64,000 bases of DNA from Salmonirosea aquatica (GTDB taxonomy: Bacteria; Bacteroidota; Bacteroidia; Cytophagales; Spirosomataceae), in assembly GCF_009296315.1 (NCBI RefSeq), contig NZ_WHLY01000002.1, positions 5,802,501 through 5,866,500 on the forward strand. The letters are read 5' to 3'. The notes below the pieces were generated by a model, which saw only the letters and a program-made list of their open reading frames with translations, was not told where the DNA came from and made no database searches. Both the position numbers and the translations under genes were made by a program. Positions 10,509 to 19,503 of the stretch are shown piece after piece. How positions within the stretch are numbered: the first letter of the stretch is position 1; every line of letters starts with the position of its first letter.

Positions 10509-11060
10509 ATGAAAATTGACAACCTCCGAATTGCAACGCTATCATCCATCATATTGGCCGCCGCTTTGAGCCGGCTGGTGCCCCACCCGTTCAATTTCAC
10601 ACCGATTGGAGCCATTGCTCTATTTGGGGGCGCTCATTTTTCTCGTAAGTACCTGGCATTTCTGGTGCCGTTGTCAGCCATGCTAATCAGTGATTTGATC
10701 ATTGGTTTTCATGATTCCATGTGGGCGGTTTACCTGGCATTTATCCTGACTGTCGGGATTGGAATGGGCGTTTTGCAGAAAATCACCGTAGGAAGGGTCT
10801 TTGGTAGTGCCCTTCTTTCTTCCGTTTTGTTTTTTCTTATTACCAACTTCGCGGTGTGGTACGGGGCATCGGGTTTTTATCCGCAGACCCTTGCCGGACT
10901 CGGTGCCTGCTATGTGGCGGCCCTGCAGTTCTACCAGCAGGACGTATTCGGTAACCTTTTTCTGAATACGGTTATGGGAGACCTCTTTTTCTCAGCCGTA
11001 CTTTTTGGCACTTATGAACTGGTCAAACGGAAGGTACCTGCCTTTTCGATGGCTGGCTAG
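10509..11060 (+). CDS. DUF6580 family putative membrane transport protein
   Basis: 183-residue hydrophobic protein with about five to six membrane helices. It matches the DUF6580 group, whose members look like substrate-binding (S) components of ECF-type or related vitamin uptake systems; the motif FNFTPIGAIALFGGA near the N-terminus is characteristic. The reading frame extends further upstream, but the ATG at 10509 lies just after a good promoter and begins with a normal N-terminus (MKIDNLRIATL). Substrate unknown; no riboswitch seen in the short leader. Confidence 0.75.
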   Translation: MKIDNLRIATLSSIILAAALSRLVPHPFNFTPIGAIALFGGAHFSRKYLAFLVPLSAMLISDLIIGFHDSMWAVYLAFILTVGIGMGVLQKITVGRVFGSALLSSVLFFLITNFAVWYGASGFYPQTLAGLGACYVAALQFYQQDVFGNLFLNTVMGDLFFSAVLFGTYELVKRKVPAFSMAG

Positions 11061-11077
11061 GAATACCACCTTTTCTC

Positions 11078-11124
11078 AAAAAGCAAAGCGGCGATCCGAA
11101 TAAGGATCGCCGCTTTGCTTTTTT
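11078..11124. terminator. Bidirectional terminator between convergent genes
   Basis: About 20-bp stem AAAAAGCAAAGCGGCGATCC with its complement around loop GAATAA. A-rich and T-rich ends on both sides let it serve the DUF6580 gene (plus) and the PPC-domain gene (minus), whose stop codon lies at its edge. Confidence 0.9.
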
Positions 11125-11554
11125 ACGGTTTTTTGGGATAAATCGTAAGCTCGTTATGGCCACTTTGTGAGTCAGGCTCCCGTTTGTAAACTACCTCGGG
11201 CAATACGCCCAAAACAAGTTCTGCGGTGGTATAAACCTTACAACCTTCCAGCAAATGCCCTCCCGTAGTATAGCCGCTAGAATCCGAAACTGAAATATGG
11301 ATATGCGAACCATTTATGGATAAGGTACCTACGAGGGAAACAATTTCGAAGAATCCACGGTACGTTTGTCCCTGCTCTTGATTGGCCAGCCGGATTTCGG
11401 CATGGGTAAGACTTCCGACGCAGGTCAACACAAAGCCCGCCTCCACCGCATACTCTTTAGCAAATTTTTCCAGATCGGCTTTCAAATCTTTTCCAGGCCC
11501 AAGTCGAAGGGAATGGATCATCAGATGCGAAGTGGGAACTGGCAATTGAAGCAT
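11123..11554 (-). CDS. PPC/DUF296 domain protein
   Basis: 143-residue protein consisting of a single PPC (plant and prokaryote conserved, DUF296) domain, a trimeric fold also found in AT-hook proteins of plants. Diagnostic blocks are GSLTHAEIRLA near residue 47 and the metal-site-like GSHIHISVSDSSGYTTGGHL near residue 80. Bacterial stand-alone members are often called DNA-binding, but this one has no AT-hook. A second possible start, MIHSLRLGPG, lies 11 residues in. Confidence 0.85.
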   Translation of the reverse strand: MLQLPVPTSHLMIHSLRLGPGKDLKADLEKFAKEYAVEAGFVLTCVGSLTHAEIRLANQEQGQTYRGFFEIVSLVGTLSINGSHIHISVSDSSGYTTGGHLLEGCKVYTTAELVLGVLPEVVYKREPDSQSGHNELTIYPKKP

Positions 11555-11585
11555 AAGTTCGGGATGAATAATTTGAAAGATAGGG

Positions 11586-11960
11586 TTATCCCAACTCCAC
11601 TCTTCTTTGAAGCATGCGGGTAGACACGCTTACAGCTGGAGAAAACCCTCGCTGAATCCGCATATTATGATCAAAGAATTCAAGGGCTCGCTGGATGCGT
11701 CGGTTTTGGACCGCTGAAAAATAGGGTTTCCCCTTTTTATAGTTCACCAGTCTGACATCCAGTTTGTAAATGGTACCTTCGGGAAACTGGCCGATGTACT
11801 TGTGCTGGCAACGGATCTTGAAATCACCAGGTACCCGCTGCCCATTCAGGGTCGTCAGGGTAGGTTTACGGGTGCGTGGGTCAAGGGTCATTTTGGCAAA
11901 AATATCCAGAAACAAGCCTTTATTCAGTTCCGGAAACAGTTCTACCAGGGATAGTTGCAT
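11586..11960 (-). CDS. Conserved hypothetical protein
   Basis: 124 residues, basic, not recognised. It has no signal peptide or membrane segment, several aromatic and Arg/Lys-rich stretches (RRIQRALEFFDHNMRIQRG) and a YKLDVRLVNYKKGKPYF strand-like block. It lies in line with the upstream HDAC-like gene and the downstream PPC gene, both on the same strand, with a 60-bp gap to the former. Base use and GGTACC content match the host, so it is probably a native gene. Confidence 0.6.
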   Translation of the reverse strand: MQLSLVELFPELNKGLFLDIFAKMTLDPRTRKPTLTTLNGQRVPGDFKIRCQHKYIGQFPEGTIYKLDVRLVNYKKGKPYFSAVQNRRIQRALEFFDHNMRIQRGFSPAVSVSTRMLQRRVELG

Positions 11961-12020
11961 GGGTAAAAAAGGGTTTTCAGGGCAAAATTTAAACTTTTTT
12001 TCCCATAACCCGCACCTTTT

Positions 12021-12923
12021 CTAAAAAAACATCGCCTGGGCCAGCCTGAAAGTATTACAATGGGCTTCGACCACATCGGCCAGCCTCACGGAGTACCCCC
12101 CGCCCATGGTTACCACCAGGGGTACCTGTGCCTGTCGGCATTGCTCCAGTACCAGCCTATCGCGTTCCCGGCAACCCTCGCGCGAAACGGCCAGGTGTCC
12201 CAGTTTATCGGTTTCCAGAATATCTACCCCCGCCACAAAAAAAGCAAAATCGGGTTGATGGCTTCTAAACAGGGCAGGGAGTGTTTCGGCCACTAGGGCC
12301 AGGTACTTCTCATCCGGGGTACCTGTTGGCAATGGAATATCGAGATCGGAAGTTTCTTTCCGAAGGGGATAATTGTCACGCCCATGCATCGAAAATGTAA
12401 AAACCCGGGGTTCGCGCTGAAACATCACGGCGGTACCATTGCCCTGGTGCACATCCAGGTCGATGATCAGAATCCGCCGGGCGAGCCGCTGGGTTAGCAA
12501 ATAATGAGCTGCAATACCTACGTCGTTCAGTAGACAGAAACCCTCTCCCCTGTCGGGGTAGGCGTGGTGGGTACCTCCTGCCACGTTCAGCGCAATGCCT
12601 TGCGCAAGCGCATGATGGCAGCATTCGATTGTACCCTGGGCAATGAATGTTTCCCGGTATACAAGTTCGGCACTCAGGGGAAAGCCGATGCTGCGTACCA
12701 TACGCGGGGAAAGGTTTAGCGTTTTGAGGTTTTTCCAATAAGTCTCGTCGTGTACGCCTACGATCCATTGTTCGTCCAATGGGCCTGGTTCAAAGAAATT
12801 ATCTTCGGTACAGGTACCTTCCCGTACCAGCTGTTCGGGAATCAACTCGTACTTGAGCATAGGAAACCGATGACCTTCGGGCAATGGATGGGCGTACCAG
12901 GTACCATAGGCAATTTTTAACAT
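12021..12923 (-). CDS. Histone-deacetylase-family (AcuC-like) hydrolase
   Basis: 300-residue cytoplasmic zinc amidohydrolase of the HDAC/acetoin-utilisation/acetylpolyamine family. Key residues are visible: GGTHHAYPDRGEGFC at 116-130 (tandem catalytic His), DLDVHQGNGT at 155-164 with zinc ligands Asp157 and His159, the third ligand Asp234 in GVDILETDKLG, and GGGY at 274-277. It likely removes acyl groups from small molecules or lysines. Length is normal for the short bacterial class. It is the first gene of a leftward row with no overlap to the next. Confidence 0.92.
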   Translation of the reverse strand: MLKIAYGTWYAHPLPEGHRFPMLKYELIPEQLVREGTCTEDNFFEPGPLDEQWIVGVHDETYWKNLKTLNLSPRMVRSIGFPLSAELVYRETFIAQGTIECCHHALAQGIALNVAGGTHHAYPDRGEGFCLLNDVGIAAHYLLTQRLARRILIIDLDVHQGNGTAVMFQREPRVFTFSMHGRDNYPLRKETSDLDIPLPTGTPDEKYLALVAETLPALFRSHQPDFAFFVAGVDILETDKLGHLAVSREGCRERDRLVLEQCRQAQVPLVVTMGGGYSVRLADVVEAHCNTFRLAQAMFF

Positions 12924-13167
12924 GAGGCACTTTTATTTCATCTTTTCTTCCAACCATTCCCGGCCAGAATGAATCAATCCTAAAGCAACCCAACGTTACA
13001 CCGCATGAAATTGTTTACCAGGCATTCAGTGTTACAATGTAACAACACGACTTTGTTCCTTTCAGGTGAAATAGAACTACCCTACTCTGGGTACAGCTAC
13101 GGGCTTGTGTAAAATGTTTTTAGGTAAAAAATCGTTAACGTAGTACATATCCAATAATAAACAATCA

Positions 13168-13800
13168 ATGAAATACCGTAAAATATTCGCGTTAGCCAGC
13201 TTGATTGGCTTTTTGACCGCCTGTAACAATGATCCGCTGAAAGATCTTTCGGTGGAAGATTCGCAGGTATTTATCACCAACCACGACGAATCCGTCAATT
13301 TCAAACAATTCAAAACCTTCAGTATCCTCGATTCGGTGCTGGTAGTGGGCAACCAGGGCAATGGGGCCTCCCTAACCGACCTTGACATCCAGTTCCTGAC
13401 CAGTGTGGCCCGTAGCATGGAAAATCTGGGCTATACGTATGTAAGCCCGAAGGATAATCCTGATGTGGGTATCAATGTAGCCCAGGTGCGCAATGCTTAT
13501 CTTAATGTGGTATCCCAACCTTTGTCGCCCTACGCCGGTAGCTATTGGGGCGGCGGGTACGGCTACGGATATGGTTCGGGCTATGGGTACGGTTATCCGT
13601 CTACTTATAGCTACTACCAAACCCAGGAAAATTACTGGTACATGGAAATGCTGGATTTCAAAAATCCGGATGATCAAAACAAAAAATTGAATGTGATCTG
13701 GAATGCTGAAATTCGGGGCAGTGGCCTCTTTGATGCAGAGTACATCGATGGCGTGATTCAGTCCGTTTTCAACCAATCCCAGTATCTCAAAATCAATTAA
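13168..13800 (+). CDS. DUF4136 lipoprotein
   Basis: 210-residue predicted lipoprotein: signal MKYRKIFALASLIGFLTAC with lipobox LTAC and Cys19 as the lipidation site, then a DUF4136 domain (FKTFSILDSV near residue 50, DVGINVAQVRNAYLNV near 105, and a C-terminal VIQSVFNQ helix). An insertion of Gly/Tyr-rich sequence (about 128-148) is low complexity, as in many members. It probably sits in the outer membrane facing the periplasm. It is followed 60 bp later by an outer-membrane barrel gene, so the two may be co-expressed. Confidence 0.88.
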   Translation: MKYRKIFALASLIGFLTACNNDPLKDLSVEDSQVFITNHDESVNFKQFKTFSILDSVLVVGNQGNGASLTDLDIQFLTSVARSMENLGYTYVSPKDNPDVGINVAQVRNAYLNVVSQPLSPYAGSYWGGGYGYGYGSGYGYGYPSTYSYYQTQENYWYMEMLDFKNPDDQNKKLNVIWNAEIRGSGLFDAEYIDGVIQSVFNQSQYLKIN

Positions 13801-13859
13801 GCCGGGGCTCTACTGAATCCTCCGATGCTAATTCACTTATTTACAGACTAAAAAGTTTC

Positions 13860-14516
13860 ATGAAATTCCTGATAAATTCATTGGTTCTTCTTGGCGTAAG
13901 CCTGAGCGCTATAGCCCAGCAACAACCGCAACTTTATAATCTTCCCACTCCTTTTGAACGCTACTCCCACTACCATCTGACCGTACGGGGTGGGGCGGCG
14001 ATTCCCATGGGTCCATTTTCTGACGCTTATATTGATAAATCCACGATTAAGAATTATTCGCTGGCCCTTGATTGGATCTTCCAGAAACCAGTTTCGATTG
14101 GGGTGGAGGTCGGCAAGACCTTCTTTTCCCAGAAAATGCCGCGGGCTTTATATAATCTGGGCGGGCAGGAAGTATCGGCCGTTCAGACCAGAACCCTGGA
14201 CATGATGCCCATTCAGGGTGTAGCGAGTTACTACTTTGCGGGTACAAATGCTCCCATCCGTCCCTACGTTCAATTAGCCGCCGGGGCCAATTTGCTGGAT
14301 TACACGCTTTATTACGGCAATTTGGCCAATCAGCAACAATCGGTAAAACTTACTTACGGAGCAGCGGCCGGGGCAAAATTTCTTTTCAAAAAAGATGGTA
14401 ATTTCGGGGCGGATGTACGGGTAAAGTACAATCAGACCTCCCTGAACTACGATTACGTGGATAAAGGCGTAAGTCAACTCAATGCCACTGTAGGCTTATT
14501 TTACCGTTGGTGGTAA
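13860..14516 (+). CDS. Outer-membrane beta-barrel protein
   Basis: 218 residues with a signal peptide (MKFLINSLVLLGVSLSAIAQ) and alternating hydrophobic/polar strands, typical of the porin-family/OmpA-like small barrels of Bacteroidota. It ends in an aromatic-rich last strand (VGLFYRWW), the usual outer-membrane insertion signal. Ligand or function unknown. Located between a DUF4136 lipoprotein and a large anchored protein. Confidence 0.8.
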   Translation: MKFLINSLVLLGVSLSAIAQQQPQLYNLPTPFERYSHYHLTVRGGAAIPMGPFSDAYIDKSTIKNYSLALDWIFQKPVSIGVEVGKTFFSQKMPRALYNLGGQEVSAVQTRTLDMMPIQGVASYYFAGTNAPIRPYVQLAAGANLLDYTLYYGNLANQQQSVKLTYGAAAGAKFLFKKDGNFGADVRVKYNQTSLNYDYVDKGVSQLNATVGLFYRWW

Positions 14517-14538
14517 GGGCTTCGCATGTTCCCTCCTA

Positions 14539-16689
14539 ATGTCGTATAAATTGCTCAGGTACCCTTATTCTCTTATCATATTCGCGTTTGCGCTGTTGGC
14601 GGCTACGGGTACCTGGGCTTGGAAGAGGTTTGGACCCACTACCTCAGTTGCTTACATCGGCCAATCGGAAGCCTTCCCGGAGGTCCGCATGCTAGCCAAT
14701 AATCCGGCTTGCAATCTTACCATCCGGCATTACAAACAGATCGGGCGCGAAATGCAATTCGAGTTGTACGCCGCCCAGGGGGGACTTGCCCCGTATACCG
14801 TTGAGATCACGCAAAAAGGGCAAAAATTCCAGTTCAGGAAGGTACCTCACCGGGCGGGCATCTGGCTTACGCTACCTGATCTCCGGTTGTCCGATGGACC
14901 GGCTACCATCCGGATCGTCAGTGAAAACAGTTCGGAATGTGTAGCCTCCGCTGAATTTGATTTTAATGCCCAAAAAGCCCGGGAGATTCTATCTCATGCG
15001 CTTTGGATTAGGCAGGGTAGTGAGGACCTCATGTTGGACGTGCGACCTGTGGAAGAAAATGGCAAACTTTATTTGAAGGATTTCGCCAACTACCAGGACG
15101 GGCGCAACCGGGTGTATCTGATTGATAATATCATTGTAGACGGGCTCGAGAACGGTCTGGAAATAAAGCCGGGCTACCTGTATTCTGTGATCGCCTGCTG
15201 GATCGATGCGCCCTACCAGGAATGGTGGAACAAGCTGCGGAATCGTACCATACGTCAACAAAATGTCTGGATCGATAAGTTACCTAACCAAAAACATACC
15301 GCTTCGACCCTTACTCCCGTTCCTATTCCTGACTGGTTTGGACTTTCTCGTACTTTTAACGTTCAGTTCGACACCCAATTTCCCAAATTCGAACCTATAC
15401 CAGGAAAACTGGTAATGCAGTACCGGCTGAATGCCGGGGTACCCCCCAGCAACTATTTCGAGCGGGGGGTTACGCATCTCCCGCGTTGGGAGGAAACCGT
15501 ACCGCCCCAGAAAACCCACTGGACCGAACCACCCGGTTATTTTAAAGATAAGAATGAGGCTTGGTTTTCGGGGCTTTCGCGGGCTGAGGTAGAAAAATTG
15601 GCTGATGGCGTGTACCCTTCGGGGGTGTACGCTTATGATTTCGAGTTCTGGAACCGCGACTATTCGCCCGCCATCCGGGAACGTCTGGTCTGGTTTTCCA
15701 AACGGCTTAAAGAACGGGTACCTTCCATGCAGATTTTCGATTACTGGGGCGGGGCCGCTTATCACAACCCCAGTTTCTTCGATAAGCTCAGCACCGGACT
15801 TTCTTCTTTCAGTGCAGAGTACCAGAATCCTACCCCTACCTATCATAATTTTGAACCCTTGTCCAGCGGGGAGCGTCTTTCCGACTATCTTTCGATTTCA
15901 CCCGTCGACGTCTATCCCAAAAGTTTTTTCAGCGGCGATCCGGAAGGTATTACGCCTAATAATTACCTCCTGCTCTCGGCCATCCATACCGCCCGCATCA
16001 ACCGCCTGTTTCCTTCCCAAAAAAATAACAAAACCATTTGGTTCGCCTGGAATCGGTACATGCCCTTATTTGATGATCCCTCAGTACCCTGGAATGTAAA
16101 AACCTCCGCTCCTGCTGGTGAGATTCAGTTTGATCAGCTGGTGACAATGCCTGCCAGCCAGGCGTTGGCCATGTCCCTTTTCTCACTGATCGAGTCGGAT
16201 GGGTATTATTTATGGCACGACAGCCAGGCATGGGGCGCTGGGGTAAACAACTATCAGCTCAATGCCCAAAAACCCGAAGGGTACCAGTGGTATCCGGCCG
16301 ATGGCAAGGCAAGCGTGACGAACTTGCGCCGCAGTCCGGGACCGGAAGCACCCCGCTACTGGGACTACCCCACCGAGTTTTATGCTCTGGGCAACTGGAT
16401 GGCCAAGCAGGTTGAAGACGTACTGGTGGGTGGAAAAAAACAGGACCTGGCTTATAAAGTAGGCGGTACCTGGCACAAACCAACCGTTGACCAGGCCGTG
16501 GTTTCGGCCAAACTACGGCATCCTTTTGTATTTTCAGTGGTAAAAAATGGTTCGATTGTCGTGTTGGCGGTGGATTCATTCCAAAAGCCGAACGCTACAA
16601 AACAACTTTCGATCCGTTTACCCAATGGTACTGAAACTCAAATCCAATTATACGGCAACTGGCCTTCCCTGTACCGGGGTACCCTCTGA
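14539..16689 (+). CDS. Large unrecognised exported protein, possibly TIM-barrel-like
   Basis: 716 residues with one N-terminal hydrophobic segment (YSLIIFAFALLAATGTWAW), so it is exported or anchored. N-terminal beta-rich Ig-like region, then a middle part whose pattern (YAYDFEFWNRDYSP, MQIFDYWGGAAYHNP, DYLSISPVDVYPKSFF, ESDGYYLWHDSQAWG) looks like strand ends of a glycosidase-type TIM barrel with acidic residues, then a C-terminal beta domain. I do not recognise a named family. The prophage protein at 53340-55544 shows a similar layout and a similar late motif. The start follows the barrel gene by 22 bp. Confidence 0.55.
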   Translation: MSYKLLRYPYSLIIFAFALLAATGTWAWKRFGPTTSVAYIGQSEAFPEVRMLANNPACNLTIRHYKQIGREMQFELYAAQGGLAPYTVEITQKGQKFQFRKVPHRAGIWLTLPDLRLSDGPATIRIVSENSSECVASAEFDFNAQKAREILSHALWIRQGSEDLMLDVRPVEENGKLYLKDFANYQDGRNRVYLIDNIIVDGLENGLEIKPGYLYSVIACWIDAPYQEWWNKLRNRTIRQQNVWIDKLPNQKHTASTLTPVPIPDWFGLSRTFNVQFDTQFPKFEPIPGKLVMQYRLNAGVPPSNYFERGVTHLPRWEETVPPQKTHWTEPPGYFKDKNEAWFSGLSRAEVEKLADGVYPSGVYAYDFEFWNRDYSPAIRERLVWFSKRLKERVPSMQIFDYWGGAAYHNPSFFDKLSTGLSSFSAEYQNPTPTYHNFEPLSSGERLSDYLSISPVDVYPKSFFSGDPEGITPNNYLLLSAIHTARINRLFPSQKNNKTIWFAWNRYMPLFDDPSVPWNVKTSAPAGEIQFDQLVTMPASQALAMSLFSLIESDGYYLWHDSQAWGAGVNNYQLNAQKPEGYQWYPADGKASVTNLRRSPGPEAPRYWDYPTEFYALGNWMAKQVEDVLVGGKKQDLAYKVGGTWHKPTVDQAVVSAKLRHPFVFSVVKNGSIVVLAVDSFQKPNATKQLSIRLPNGTETQIQLYGNWPSLYRGTL

Positions 16690-16712
16690 CGTACCTTCCC
16701 TATTTCAGATAA

Positions 16713-17228
16713 TTACCTACCTGTTTGTCCTATATTGCGAAGCCTTACCTTATTGTATTGTTGGAGCAGGATCGGAAGTAGGTTATAAACTGCATTCGCA
16801 AGGAACACCAGAACAGCCAGTAGATAAAACTGATCAAGCAGAGCGAGTAAACAGGTCAGAGAAGAAAAGACGAACCCAATACAATGGAACCGCTCATATA
16901 GTGCGATTGTCTTGTGGTAACCCCTGAAGAAATCCCTCTTCCAGCCAGTTCGTCCATCTGCCGACGTTATCCGATTGACGACACCGCCGTTTTGCGTGAA
17001 ATTTCCTATCGTTTTTATCCCTATTTTTTCATAGAATTTCCGCCGGGGACTCAATTGAAATTTACCGTAAAAACCATCGGGCAAAAAACCAAAAATCATA
17101 CTTAAGGTGAGACAACCCAATACGATATATAAACTTTTCTCTGATTTCACCCAGTATATCACTAGGGGAGCAACGCCGATGGCCGTCCATAATACATTGA
17201 TGAGCTGATTCAGGATTGTCTTTTTCAA
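16713..17228 (-). CDS. Membrane protein resembling CrtO-type glycosyl-carotenoid acyltransferase
   Basis: 171 residues with two N-terminal and two C-terminal hydrophobic segments. The central FYEKIGIKTIGNFTQNGG and the end VYNLLPILLQQYNKVRL parallel the pattern of staphylococcal CrtO (YxRKWKHKILDG ... NVPIIIVQRYNRPRL), an integral-membrane acyltransferase in carotenoid-type pigment synthesis. Similarity is by eye only, so the enzymatic role is tentative. It is the last host gene before the prophage; no pigment genes are in view. Confidence 0.5.
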   Translation of the reverse strand: MKKTILNQLINVLWTAIGVAPLVIYWVKSEKSLYIVLGCLTLSMIFGFLPDGFYGKFQLSPRRKFYEKIGIKTIGNFTQNGGVVNRITSADGRTGWKRDFFRGYHKTIALYERFHCIGFVFSSLTCLLALLDQFYLLAVLVFLANAVYNLLPILLQQYNKVRLRNIGQTGR

Positions 17229-17305
17229 GGGTCTGGTCCGATTGCTCTTGAGAAGGTACCTCCTAGGTTCTCAAGCCAAATTCTCAATTAAATCGGAAAA
17301 TAAAA

Positions 17306-17338
17306 AATCCTCTGTAAACTAATAGTTTACAGAGGATT
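17306..17338 (-). terminator. Strong hairpin terminator at the left prophage edge
   Basis: Perfect 15-bp stem AATCCTCTGTAAACT / AGTTTACAGAGGATT with loop AAT. On the minus strand it is followed by TTTTTTATTTT, so it ends leftward transcripts, presumably the DUF262 operon reading out of the prophage. It stops that transcription from entering the CrtO-like gene. Confidence 0.8.
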
Positions 17339-17352
17339 AAAATTTGTCGGCT

Positions 17353-17365
17353 GTGACCCATAGGG
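17353..17365. other. Putative left attachment site (attL core)
   Basis: GTGACCCATAGGG, 13 bp, repeated exactly at 60658-60670 next to the integrase gene. The two copies bracket all phage-like genes. The left copy lies between the last host gene and the cargo operon. The 9-bp centre is nearly palindromic, as in many recombinase crossover cores. Inferred; the exact crossover is unknown. Confidence 0.6.
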
Positions 17366-17554
17366 TATTCCCATAGATTCATCCTATCGCATTCACTTTC
17401 AATCTATTACCTCAGCTCTATAAGTATGTCTCAGGAACATCCCAGCCACATATCCTCCTCTTTACATCGGTATTGGTAGTAGGTTGGTACAGTTGATCAG
17501 TTGTTTTGAAGGTTGACAGTGGCTATATATGCAAATTCCTGAAATAGGCATTAT

Positions 17555-18679
17555 CTAAACATCAAATTGCAGAGTCCCCCTTTGTTTAAAAATTTCAAAA
17601 TATTTTGTTAACAAAGTAACCATACCTTCAATACTGACTTTATCGTCAGGAGATCTTATGAACGTATTATAACTTAAAAAATCCTCTTTCAAAATTTCGT
17701 CGTTAAACATAGTCTGACCAACTCCCCTACTTCGTAAAACTTTTTTTACATAAGACCTTTCTTTCTCAAAGGCTATTAGAAAAGAGTGTAAAAGTTCTAT
17801 GTTTTCCGGAGCAAAGAATTCTTTAATAAATAAATAATAAGCAGAAAATTGAGTTGGAGACTTTAATAAAGGATCATTTTTTTCAAAGACTAGATTAAGT
17901 TTATTAAGGTTTGCATTCGCACGTTCCACAAAGAGATCAAAATAAGACTCATCGGTTTTTATATTACGGTTTACCACCGCATCTAAATCCTGCTTTTTAA
18001 TAGAAACAGCTTTCCCTCCACTCAGTTCGATTGATAGAATCTTAGCTGCTGCATTTAAATCTTGCCCTCTATCATTATAATTCTTATTATTAATAACAAA
18101 ACGGGCACTTTCTTGTAAAAAAGGATGAATTGCAATTTTGCGAATAACAATTGGCACAGGCCCTGGCAAAGCATTACGCCGCTCGGCACCTGAAATAGAT
18201 AAATTAATGTTTAAGCGAATAAACATTTCAAAAATATCTTCTGGACGGTCAGATTGTACCCCCATTACAGTAGGTATATAATTCTCGAACCGCTTAACTA
18301 AAAAAGGATAGGTATTTAATAGCTTATCAAAATCAAAATTTTTGGCATCAATAATTTGATCTTCGTAATAAATAGGTGTAGCATCCAAAACAAACTGATT
18401 TTCCATAAATCCAAATATGGTGCTAAGTCTCTGTTTACCATCAATCACAGCATACTGTTTTTTATTTTCATTTAACGAATTGCTACCTCCGCTAAAGTCT
18501 GCTAAATAAATTTTAGGAAAGTCATAATTATTTAAAATGGTGTTTATAAAAAGCTGCTTCATTTGCAGACGCCATATATCCGTTTTACGTTGATATGTAG
18601 GATCAAAATCAATTCGATCCCGTAAGAAGTACCAACGTTCAATTGTATATAGATTTTCAATTTGCTTAACTTGTAGCAT
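17555..18679 (-). CDS. DUF262 (GmrS-like ParB-fold) protein
   Basis: 374-residue protein with an N-terminal DUF262 domain: PTYQRKTDIW at 27-36 and VIDGKQRLSTIF at 78-89 are the family's two signature blocks, shared with the N-terminal part of GmrSD type IV restriction enzymes and other defence proteins. That fold binds nucleotides and may hydrolyse NTPs or cut DNA. The C-terminal 200 residues are helical with no HNH or other nuclease motif that I can see. It is the last gene of an operon with an FRG protein (12 bp upstream) and a DNA adenine methylase. AT-rich compared with its surroundings. Confidence 0.85.
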   Translation of the reverse strand: MLQVKQIENLYTIERWYFLRDRIDFDPTYQRKTDIWRLQMKQLFINTILNNYDFPKIYLADFSGGSNSLNENKKQYAVIDGKQRLSTIFGFMENQFVLDATPIYYEDQIIDAKNFDFDKLLNTYPFLVKRFENYIPTVMGVQSDRPEDIFEMFIRLNINLSISGAERRNALPGPVPIVIRKIAIHPFLQESARFVINNKNYNDRGQDLNAAAKILSIELSGGKAVSIKKQDLDAVVNRNIKTDESYFDLFVERANANLNKLNLVFEKNDPLLKSPTQFSAYYLFIKEFFAPENIELLHSFLIAFEKERSYVKKVLRSRGVGQTMFNDEILKEDFLSYNTFIRSPDDKVSIEGMVTLLTKYFEIFKQRGTLQFDV

Positions 18680-18691
18680 AAGCGTGATTAA

Positions 18692-19486
18692 CTAAACTTT
18701 AAATTTAAACGCTCGTTTGATTTCTTTTGCCAAACCTTCCAAGTCTGGGAAGATAACTGAATCTGTTATACCAATCCGAGATAAAGATGACATCATGGAG
18801 CCGATGTGTGTTGTAGGAATGATAATCTTCTTAAGACAATCAGGAGGATACATGTCTCGAACGTAAACATCTTCCATAGCAATCATCTCTTTCCCAAATA
18901 GGACAAAAGCACCTTTTTGGGCTACTATTCGTACACTATTGTAATTTCCATAAACTGCAACTGACTGCTTTCGTATGCGAGTAATATTGGATTTAGTATT
19001 CACATAACCACTCATTAACGGATCATCAGGATCAACAACGGTTGTAATCGAAATATCTTCTAATGATTTGGTATTCCAATGTTCTGGAACCATCTCCCAG
19101 ACGATCACATCATTTGTAAAATTGCCATGCGTATCAGTAGCTGCCCCAGATAAGGCAAAATACAACGCAACAAATGGATTTTCTGTCCAATCTAAGAGAC
19201 GTGTGGGTACACCAAAGTGTTGCATTAAAAAGAAGAAGTCCCAATCATCAGTCGTTGTTCTAGTTATGTAGGGTAAACTACGTTGTTTGAATCGTTTCAA
19301 AATCTCATTTTCCTGATTTATGAGATCAATTGAATCGGTAATAGTAGGATGCCTATAGAGGGTAGGTAAAAGCTTATAATTTATGTTGGAAGCTCCTCGA
19401 TACCAAATGATATTATTGACAGTTGACGTATTTTCGACTTCAACCATGAATTCACCAAGTGAAGTTACAGTAATTTCTGGTACCAT
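18692..19486 (-). CDS. FRG-domain protein
   Basis: 264 residues with a complete FRG domain, named for its Phe-Arg-Gly-type motif: here WYRGAS at 28-33, then QHFGVPTRLLDW at 89-100 and ENPFVALYFAL at 102-112, with a later GAFVLFG block. FRG proteins are common in phage-defence loci and toxin-like modules, but their activity is not established. It is the middle gene of three, 17 bp from the methylase and 12 bp from the DUF262 gene, so it is translated from one message with them. It may be the effector of the set. Confidence 0.85.
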   Translation of the reverse strand: MVPEITVTSLGEFMVEVENTSTVNNIIWYRGASNINYKLLPTLYRHPTITDSIDLINQENEILKRFKQRSLPYITRTTTDDWDFFFLMQHFGVPTRLLDWTENPFVALYFALSGAATDTHGNFTNDVIVWEMVPEHWNTKSLEDISITTVVDPDDPLMSGYVNTKSNITRIRKQSVAVYGNYNSVRIVAQKGAFVLFGKEMIAMEDVYVRDMYPPDCLKKIIIPTTHIGSMMSSLSRIGITDSVIFPDLEGLAKEIKRAFKFKV

Positions 19487-19503
19487 CTATTTTTGTTTGA
19501 TAA

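Noticed and set aside
17353-17420. Intact tRNA at the left repeat
   Set aside because: The acceptor-like core is present but neither T-loop nor D- or anticodon arms can be folded next to it.
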